Origin: Spartobacteria bacterium
GTDB taxonomy: Bacteria; Verrucomicrobiota; Verrucomicrobiia; Chthoniobacterales; Chthoniobacteraceae
DNA length: 7,108 bases
NCBI GenBank assembly: GCA_025350985.1
Contig: JANXWU010000341.1
Span: 1-7,108 of the forward strand
Reading direction: 5' to 3'
The notes under the pieces were generated by a model, which had not been told where the DNA came from, searched no databases, and saw only the letters and a list, made by a program, of their open reading frames with translations. The stretch's first letter is position 1. Every line of letters starts with the position of its first letter. Made by a program: the position numbers and the translations under genes. This document shows, one piece after another, positions 1 through 4,901 of the stretch.

Positions 1-1
1 A

Positions 2-322
2 CTGAGTTGCCAGCTCTACCAGCGCAGCGCCGACCTGTTCCTCGGCGTCCCTTTTAACATCGCCAGCTACGCGCTGCTCACGCGGATGGTCGCGCAAGTC
101 TGCGGGCTGCGCCCCGGCGAATTCGTGCACACTTTTGGCGACCTGCATCTTTACCAAAACCATCTCGAACAAGCCCGCCTGCAACTCAGCCGCGAGCCTC
201 GCCCCCTGCCCATGATGCGGCTCAACGAGTCGGTGAAAAACATTCACGATTTCTGTTACGAAGACTTTGAGTTGATCGACTACGACCCCTGGCCCGCGAT
301 CAAAGCTCCCATCGCGATCTGA
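2..322 (+). CDS. thyA: Thymidylate synthase, C-terminal part (5' end outside window)
   Basis: This enzyme makes dTMP from dUMP, using 5,10-methylenetetrahydrofolate as methyl donor and reductant, in the cytoplasm. Reading from base 2 gives 106 residues that align without gaps to the last 106 residues of the 264-residue E. coli ThyA. The fragment opens with [15 protein letters not shown], followed by [10 protein letters not shown]. The visible dUMP-binding residues correspond to E. coli R166 and S167 (QRS), D169, N177, H207 and Y209 (HLY). The motif [11 protein letters not shown] and the C-terminal IKAPIAI, which closes over the active site, are both intact. The catalytic Cys (E. coli C146) lies upstream of the window and cannot be checked. 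The stop TGA is 18 bases from the stop of the convergent neighbour, and I see no clear terminator hairpin between them. No dihydrofolate reductase gene follows. Identity is very secure. Confidence 0.97.
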   Translation: MSCQLYQRSADLFLGVPFNIASYALLTRMVAQVCGLRPGEFVHTFGDLHLYQNHLEQARLQLSREPRPLPMMRLNESVKNIHDFCYEDFELIDYDPWPAIKAPIAI

Positions 323-340
323 ACCCACGTCTGCGCCAGC

Positions 341-3004
341 TCACTTCCCAAGCGCGGCGGGCGACCCGAGCACTGTCCAAAGTTCCGCGACTTGTTTCTG
401 GAACGCCAGCGTGTCGGCATCGGAAAGTTCGCCGGTCACGAGTTCGATTTCGGCGTGGGCAAGCAGCGTCGAGCCGTCGGGCTGCGACCATTCCACCATC
501 CACCGCAACGGCCCGGCGGCGTTCCGACTTTGGACGGGCAGTTCAATTTTCTTCGACTCGTCCGCGAGCTTAAAAATCACGCGTTGCGAAAACTTCAACG
601 GGTAGCCTTGATTCAAAAACAGCGGCGAGTGGCGCGGGTGCGGCGCGGAATTCCATTCGCCGGGAATCCAAAAGGGAGCGCGCAACAGAACTCGCTCCCC
701 GCCCGGCAACGCTGATGCCAGGCCGCTCCAGCGCCCACTCGCACTCCAGGTGAACGGCTCATCGAGCGCGCCCACCCGCGAATGTTCCTGAGCCGTCATC
801 GCAAAAAGCCCGGTGGCTTGCTGGCAAATTTGCGCCAGGGCGGGGCGCGTCGTGCGAAGGTGCTCGACCGAACTCGCCGCGGCGCGAAGCGCGTAGTCAC
901 AGTAGCCGCTCGTCGTCGCGATGAGTTCGCAGGGGAACGGAGCCGTGCCGCGCGTGACCTGAATCGTGCTCGTGAGCGCGAGCGTGTGTTGATCAGCAGC
1001 GGGGGCGGGCAGCGTCGTGAGCGCATTGGTTTTCCCATCGACCACCAGCACGCGCCGTCCCGCGTCGCCGGGCGGCAGCAACCCGAAGCGGCAAGTGTCG
1101 TCGGTCGTGTCCGCCCAGAGGATTTCCTTGCCCAGCCGCACGCGCGAAATGGCGTGATTGAACGCAAATCCCGGCAGCGCGTCATGCGCCTGCGAGAACC
1201 GGGGAACGAGCACCAGCGCGGCTTCCAGGCCGATGGAGCGGAGCAGCGTATTGAAAAGATTCGCCTTGTCCTTGCAGTCGCCGAAGCCGTTCGCCAGCAC
1301 ATTCGCGGCGGCGTGCGGGCGATGAGAATTGACGCCCAGCGGCACGGCGACGTAGCGCAAGCCGGTGACGAAGTTGTAGAGCGCCACGATTTTCTCGCGC
1401 TCGGTTTTGCCATCGCGCGTCAGTTCGCGTGCCTTCGCCTCGATCTCGGGCGTGATTTTATCCGCCTCTCGAATCAGCCGGCCGTACCAACTCGCGAAGT
1501 TTTCCCAATCGGGAAAAGTGGACACGAGCAGCTCCGGCACGCGCTCGGGAGGGGACAGCAATTCGTCGAGGCGCGCGGGAATGTCCGCGAAACGCCAGGT
1601 GTAAACGCTGCCGAAGTTCGTCTGCGCAATCGCTGGATTCCGCGCCTCGCCCGCGCGCACGGCGAAGTGCAATGCGCTCTGACTCGGCACTCGCACTTCA
1701 ATCCGCAGCTCGATCATCGGCAGCGCGTCGGCCAGCGGCACTTCGAGAAAAACGTGCGGCAGCGGAAAATGCTTCCACTCCGTCCGATAGCGCACATGCA
1801 ACACCGCGCCCGGCGTGACGTGCGGCAGCGAGAAGATTTTGCGCTTCGTCGTTTCGTAGCCCGGCATCGTCGGCTGCACGGCTTCGTGAATCGCGCCCGG
1901 ATCGACCCGCTCGACCGCCCCATCCGGCTTGCGCACTTCCAGATCGAGAAACGTGATCGTTTGTTCGGGCGGCGAATAGGAAACGTCGAAGTCGCCGTGA
2001 TGTTTTCCAGCCTCAGTCAGAATCTGGATGAACTCCTCGTGCTCCTGCGAAAGCGCGACCGCATCGCCGAGCACGTAGCTGATTTTCCGACTCAGCACGA
2101 CGGCGGCGGCGTCCGGAACTTTGGACGGCTCCACCAGCTTCACCTCTTTCCAAGCCGCGGAATTTACCTCTTCCTTCGGCTTCGCATCCGCCGCCGGTTT
2201 TTCGTCGTCCTGCTTGATCTTCGCGAGCCACGCCGGAGCTTTGCGGCCCCAAAATCCAGTCGGGGTTTTCAAGACCGCCAGCAGTTGCGGCGGGTCTTCG
2301 CCGTTCCAGAGTGTCGGCTCTTCGGTGCGCGCCAGATGCTTCTCCTCGTACCATTCCGCCGTCGTCTCGCCGAGCTGTGCCGCCAGCCCCGGAAAGCTGA
2401 TGCCAGGCTGATGGCGGAGGATTTGCAACAGCAGCTCAAACCCCACCGGGTCGCTGCTGAACGGCGTCTCATTTTCCGTCGAAACAATCTCGCGAGTCGC
2501 GGCCCGCACCGCAGTGGCGAAGCTGCCGCTGCCGCGAAAAAACAACATCCAGCGCGAGTCGCCACCGTGGGCCTGCGCGAGCTTTTTGAAATCGTCCGCG
2601 GTGAGTCGCGGTCCGCGCACATGAAAAACCGGCGTCGCTTTTTGCAGCCCGCCGTGTCCCCACGCGAAGACGACGAGCGACTCTTTGCTCGCGCGGAGGG
2701 CATGGGTGAGCGCGAGAAAATTCTCGCGCGAGTTTGCTTTCACCTCGCCCGGCAATCCGGCTGGCAGCGCGACCCGCGACGGCTCGTCGGCAAAAACGAA
2801 AAGGCGTTTCGGCCGCGCGTCGTCGCGCGAGAGAAGATCAAGCAGTGTTTTGAGATGATCGTCGTACCGTTTTTCCGTCTCCACATCACCCGGCAGGCCA
2901 GCGAGAACGACGACGGTTTTTCCCGACGTAAAACATTCACCGGCCCGCGCGCAGCGGACAAAAATCAGCAACAGAAAAAACGCGGCGGAGAGTTTTGCTT
3001 TCAT
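341..3004 (-). CDS. Exported caspase-like / DUF3857 / transglutaminase-like protein
   Basis: An 887-residue protein of unknown biological role. The start is placed at the ATG at 3004 because it begins a typical signal peptide (MKAKLSAAFFLLLIFVRCAR, then AG), so the protein is predicted to enter the periplasm or be surface-exposed. The frame stays open up to a GTG at 3262, but that extension is Arg-rich and runs through a palindromic repeat. No strong Shine-Dalgarno site is seen. Residues about 28-235 look like a caspase/C13-type fold: strand VVVLAG, then AWGHGG with H117 in the catalytic His position, then FFRGSGSF, where R157 stands where a catalytic Cys would be expected. Residues about 265-285 are a charged linker. 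Residues about 290-480 resemble DUF3857. Residues about 535-655 are transglutaminase-like with a complete candidate triad: C577 in GDCKDKAN, H617 in FNHAI and D632 in WADTT. The remainder, to 887, is beta-rich. Whether it is a peptidase, a cross-linker or an amidase cannot be told from the sequence. Confidence 0.88.
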   Translation of the reverse strand: MKAKLSAAFFLLLIFVRCARAGECFTSGKTVVVLAGLPGDVETEKRYDDHLKTLLDLLSRDDARPKRLFVFADEPSRVALPAGLPGEVKANSRENFLALTHALRASKESLVVFAWGHGGLQKATPVFHVRGPRLTADDFKKLAQAHGGDSRWMLFFRGSGSFATAVRAATREIVSTENETPFSSDPVGFELLLQILRHQPGISFPGLAAQLGETTAEWYEEKHLARTEEPTLWNGEDPPQLLAVLKTPTGFWGRKAPAWLAKIKQDDEKPAADAKPKEEVNSAAWKEVKLVEPSKVPDAAAVVLSRKISYVLGDAVALSQEHEEFIQILTEAGKHHGDFDVSYSPPEQTITFLDLEVRKPDGAVERVDPGAIHEAVQPTMPGYETTKRKIFSLPHVTPGAVLHVRYRTEWKHFPLPHVFLEVPLADALPMIELRIEVRVPSQSALHFAVRAGEARNPAIAQTNFGSVYTWRFADIPARLDELLSPPERVPELLVSTFPDWENFASWYGRLIREADKITPEIEAKARELTRDGKTEREKIVALYNFVTGLRYVAVPLGVNSHRPHAAANVLANGFGDCKDKANLFNTLLRSIGLEAALVLVPRFSQAHDALPGFAFNHAISRVRLGKEILWADTTDDTCRFGLLPPGDAGRRVLVVDGKTNALTTLPAPAADQHTLALTSTIQVTRGTAPFPCELIATTSGYCDYALRAAASSVEHLRTTRPALAQICQQATGLFAMTAQEHSRVGALDEPFTWSASGRWSGLASALPGGERVLLRAPFWIPGEWNSAPHPRHSPLFLNQGYPLKFSQRVIFKLADESKKIELPVQSRNAAGPLRWMVEWSQPDGSTLLAHAEIELVTGELSDADTLAFQKQVAELWTVLGSPAALGK

Positions 3005-3109
3005 GCGGGAAGCGCAGGCGAGCGTAAGCAAGCGGCGTGAACTTACAAGCCGCCTCCGCCCGCGGGTGATGCGTTCATGACCAATCGGAACACAGCGTTC
3101 CCAGCCGTA

Positions 3110-3134
3110 CGGCAGGCGGGCATTCTGCCTGCCG
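3110..3134. repeat. Short perfect hairpin (palindrome P1)
   Basis: The arms CGGCAGGC (3110-3117) and GCCTGCCG (3127-3134) are perfectly complementary around a 9-base loop. The left arm overlaps a second perfect palindrome, GCCGTACGGC (3104-3113). A smaller hairpin, GGAAC/GTTCC (3087-3091 and 3097-3101), sits just upstream. There is no T-run, so it does not look like a classical terminator. It is the first of a series of palindromes and is probably a REP-like intergenic repeat, which is an inference because only one copy is in the window. Confidence 0.7.
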
Positions 3135-3141
3135 ACACTAA

Positions 3142-3287
3142 GAGGCCGTCTAAAAAGTCGGCGTGCGCGTGGTGAAAGCGCTGCGGGGACGCAGCGCACT
3201 CCAAAGCGCTGCGCGCGAAAAGGGCTTTTGAGTGCGGCGCGTCCTCGCGCCGCTTTCCTCACGCATCGAGACTTTTTAGGCGCCCTC
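3142..3287. mobile_element. MITE-like 146-bp palindromic element with terminal inverted repeats (P2)
   Basis: The ends AGAGGCCGTCTAAAAAGTC (3141-3159) and GACTTTTTAGGCGCCCTCT (3270-3288) are inverted repeats matching at 17 of 19 positions. If the element is taken as GAGG...CCTC, it is flanked on both sides by TAA (3139-3141 and 3288-3290), a possible 3-bp target duplication. Inside, each arm holds a perfect 8-bp hairpin with a four-base loop: 3178-3197 (loop GGGA) and 3234-3253 (loop TCCT). Further in, ACTC and AAAGC (3198-3201, 3203-3207) pair with GCTTT and GAGT (3224-3228, 3230-3233), so most of the element could fold as one long cruciform. AAAGCGCTGCG occurs twice (3175-3185 and 3203-3213). 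It encodes no transposase, so any movement would need an enzyme supplied elsewhere. A REP-type or structural repeat is the alternative. Confidence 0.6.
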
Positions 3288-3292
3288 TAAGC

Positions 3293-3335
3293 AACACAGG
3301 CTGGAAGCTGTCCGCACCGGCAAGATGCCTGTGTT
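3293..3335. repeat. Inverted repeat (palindrome P3)
   Basis: The arms AACACAGGC (3293-3301) and GCCTGTGTT (3327-3335) are perfectly complementary over 9 bp around a 25-base loop. It begins five bases after the end of the MITE-like element and ends two bases before the next palindrome. It has no T-run and no coding potential, and belongs to the same palindrome cluster. Confidence 0.6.
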
Positions 3336-3337
3336 CC

Positions 3338-3378
3338 GGCGCGCGGAAGTGGACAGCGTTTGTCCTTTTCCGTGCGCC
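3338..3378. repeat. Long interrupted hairpin (palindrome P4)
   Basis: An outer 11-bp stem with one G-T pair (GGCGCGCGGAA, 3338-3348, with TTCCGTGCGCC, 3368-3378) encloses a symmetric 2+2 internal loop (GT/TT). An inner 5-bp stem GGACA/TGTCC (3351-3355, 3361-3365) carries a GCGTT loop. All 41 bases take part in the fold. The 3' side has no T-run after the stem, so Rho-independent termination is unlikely. It is probably a dispersed intergenic repeat, or possibly a structured RNA element. Confidence 0.6.
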
Positions 3379-3442
3379 CGCTACGCTGCTTCGGCTCCTC
3401 CTTTTCGATGAAACGCACCCTGCTTTCCCTCGCCTGCGCCGA

Positions 3443-3475
3443 CCATTGGCCGGGGGGCGTGGCCGATGGAGCCCC
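3443..3475 (+). other. Candidate 5'-leader hairpin before the small membrane protein gene
   Basis: CCATTGGCC (3443-3451) pairs with GGCCGATGG (3461-3469) over 9 bp with one T-G pair, around a G-rich loop. Part of the loop, GGGGC (3454-3458), could instead pair with GCCCC (3471-3475). The one-base connector between the two 3' strands is too short for both helices to form fully at once, so these would be alternative folds. The structure ends about 20 bases before the start codon at 3494. Whether it is transcribed is unknown. Confidence 0.3.
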
Positions 3476-3493
3476 AACTAAAATCGGTGACGC

Positions 3494-3862
3494 ATGAAGT
3501 ATTTCGCCAGTCTTTCCGCCGGTCGCATCATTCTTTGGTGCTACTTCGTTTGGTACGTTTTTTTTGTGTCCCGCTATTTTGATTCGAGCCGGACGCTTTG
3601 GGTCACCTCGGTCGGGCTTTCCGTCATCATCGGCGTCGCGCTCGTCATCAGCACTTGGAAAAACGACGCGCACGTTTTCACCTGGCAGACGTTCCGTTTG
3701 TTCCTGATGCCCTTTTGCGTTTCGAGTTTTTCGGCGCTCATCAAAGGTCGTGGTTTCTTTCTGATTTTCTCGCCGCGCATGAGCGAGAATTATTTAGCGC
3801 TCGGCCTGTGCGGCGCGTTTTGCGCGTTCGTCTTCGGGGTGAAAATGGCGCGGCGGGGATGA
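3494..3862 (+). CDS. Small four-helix membrane protein, function unknown
   Basis: A 122-residue protein that I do not recognise as a named family. It has four hydrophobic stretches long enough to cross the membrane: about residues 10-28 (GRIILWCYFVWYVFFVSRY), 35-53 (LWVTSVGLSVIIGVALVIS), 66-83 (ending in SSFSALI) and 101-117 (LALGLCGAFCAFVFGV). The loops are short, and the KGRG and MARRG ends are basic. It has no catalytic motif and no cleavable signal. The start ATG is preceded by GGTGA three bases upstream, a usable but closely spaced ribosome binding site. Bases TAAAAT (3479-3484) resemble a -10 box but lie very near the start. The gene follows the palindrome cluster and converges on the methyltransferase gene. 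Its codon use, frame and membrane-like composition support a real gene, but nothing in the context gives it a function. Confidence 0.8.
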   Translation: MKYFASLSAGRIILWCYFVWYVFFVSRYFDSSRTLWVTSVGLSVIIGVALVISTWKNDAHVFTWQTFRLFLMPFCVSSFSALIKGRGFFLIFSPRMSENYLALGLCGAFCAFVFGVKMARRG

Positions 3863-3868
3863 GCTTAA

Positions 3869-3883
3869 AAAGGACGGCCCTTT
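3869..3883. terminator. Weak candidate bidirectional terminator hairpin
   Basis: AAAGG (3869-3873) and CCTTT (3879-3883) form a 5-bp stem around ACGGC in the 37-base gap between two convergent genes. The As before it and the T-rich bases after it would give a short U-tract for transcripts in either direction. The stem is short, so the position supports the call more than the structure does. Confidence 0.25.
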
Positions 3884-3899
3884 CTCTTCACCCACACGC

Positions 3900-4760
3900 T
3901 CACGGCGGGAAGCCGAAGGAAAGTTTCACCGCCGAGTATTCCGGATGCACGCGGCCATCGCGGCAACGGATGACCAGCGGTGGCTCGATCCAAGTTTGCA
4001 GGCGCATCGGCGGCGGCAAATGTTCGGCGCGAGTCATCGCAAAAAGCGACAGCAGCGGCGGCTCGCCCTCGCGCAGAACCACCGGGCGGCGGCGCACGAT
4101 GGCGAGTCCGTTTTCGCACGCGGCCTTCTCGACCCGAGGCAGTTGCTCCATCGGAAAAACACACGCAAACAAACCTCCCGGCGCGAGGTGCGCCGCCGCC
4201 GTCAGGGCGTAGTCGGCGATCGTGCCTCTGGTTTCAAAACGACACGCGATTTTTTGCGGATGATCGCCCTCCACTCCGCTGCCGGTCGGAAAGTACGGCG
4301 GACTGCCGAGGACAAGATCGAACACCTCGCTTTCCGCCAGCAGGGCCGGATCGCGGAAGTCGCCGTGGCGGATTTCGTAGCGCTCCCGCAAGCCGTTGTA
4401 GTCGCGGGATTTTTCCGCCAGGCGCACGCTTTCGGCCTGCGCTTCGACCGTCACGAACCGCGCCCCCGGCAGCCGCCACGCCGCGATCATTCCGACAGAA
4501 CCGATGCCGCTGCCAAGATCAAGCACGGCCCGCGCGCGCGGACACCATGAGGTTCCGTACCAGGCCGTGAGCACGTCGTCGGTGGAAAAGCGATGACCGC
4601 GCCGGAGTTGGAAAAGTCGAAAGTGGCCGCTGATGGCGTCCAGCGTTTCCTCCCCGTCGAGTTTCGGCGGCTGACCGGCCCCCGGCGGAATCGGTCCGGG
4701 CTTGGCCCAACCTTTGAAAAAGGGCTCGCTGGGAGCAGCGGACGATGAAAGCGGCGGCAT
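3900..4760 (-). CDS. TrmN6-like SAM-dependent N6-adenine methyltransferase
   Basis: A 286-residue class I methyltransferase, probably cytoplasmic, resembling the TrmN6/YfiC family that methylates N6 of A37 in tRNA1(Val). The region before the SAM fold has RRGHRFSTDDVLTAW (residues 53-67), matching the family's GHRFSTD element. Motif I is DLGSGIGSVG (81-90), the acidic residue ending strand 2 is E105 (VEAQ), and the amino-methyltransferase motif IV is SPPYF (153-157) in place of the commoner NPPYF. After it comes CRFETRGTIADYAL (173-186), at the place where TrmN6 proteins have a conserved Arg/Glu stretch, then a C-terminal strand region ending at FGFPP. The ATG at 4760 is chosen because family similarity begins soon after it; the frame stays open far upstream only as an antisense shadow of the neighbouring gene. 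The N-terminal 35 residues are Pro/Ser-rich and low in complexity. The exact substrate, tRNA or another RNA or protein, is not proven. Confidence 0.88.
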   Translation of the reverse strand: MPPLSSSAAPSEPFFKGWAKPGPIPPGAGQPPKLDGEETLDAISGHFRLFQLRRGHRFSTDDVLTAWYGTSWCPRARAVLDLGSGIGSVGMIAAWRLPGARFVTVEAQAESVRLAEKSRDYNGLRERYEIRHGDFRDPALLAESEVFDLVLGSPPYFPTGSGVEGDHPQKIACRFETRGTIADYALTAAAHLAPGGLFACVFPMEQLPRVEKAACENGLAIVRRRPVVLREGEPPLLSLFAMTRAEHLPPPMRLQTWIEPPLVIRCRDGRVHPEYSAVKLSFGFPP

Positions 4761-4901
4761 GAGAGAACATGACAGACACGCGAACCGCTCCGCCACAGGT
4801 TTGCACGGCGATTTGCAAAAGCGGCGCGCGGAAACGGAAGCCCATCTTTCATGCAGCCGCGCTTGCCGCTCCGGCGGACGCGAGTCAAAGTAGCCGCCCG
4901 A

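Noticed and set aside
782..3040. A 752-residue open frame on the + strand opposite the transglutaminase-like gene
   Set aside because: The translation is extremely rich in Arg, Gln and His with no recognisable domain, as expected for the antisense shadow of a high-GC gene. The minus strand has a signal peptide and clear motifs.
3021..3048. Possible minus-strand promoter, TTGTAA at 3048-3043 and TACGCT at 3026-3021 with a 16-base spacer
   Set aside because: It lies at a plausible distance before the ATG at 3004, but the -10 matches only half of the consensus, so it is too weak to annotate.
4800..4819. Direct repeat TTTGCA (4800 and 4812), the second within the palindrome TTTGCAAA, in the divergent gap
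   Set aside because: The 12-base spacing could suit an operator, but the motif is short, is seen only here and matches no site I know.
4851..4901. Earlier ATG at 4851 for the surface protein
   Set aside because: It adds 17 Arg-rich residues ahead of a well-formed signal peptide, which makes the start at 4902 much more likely.
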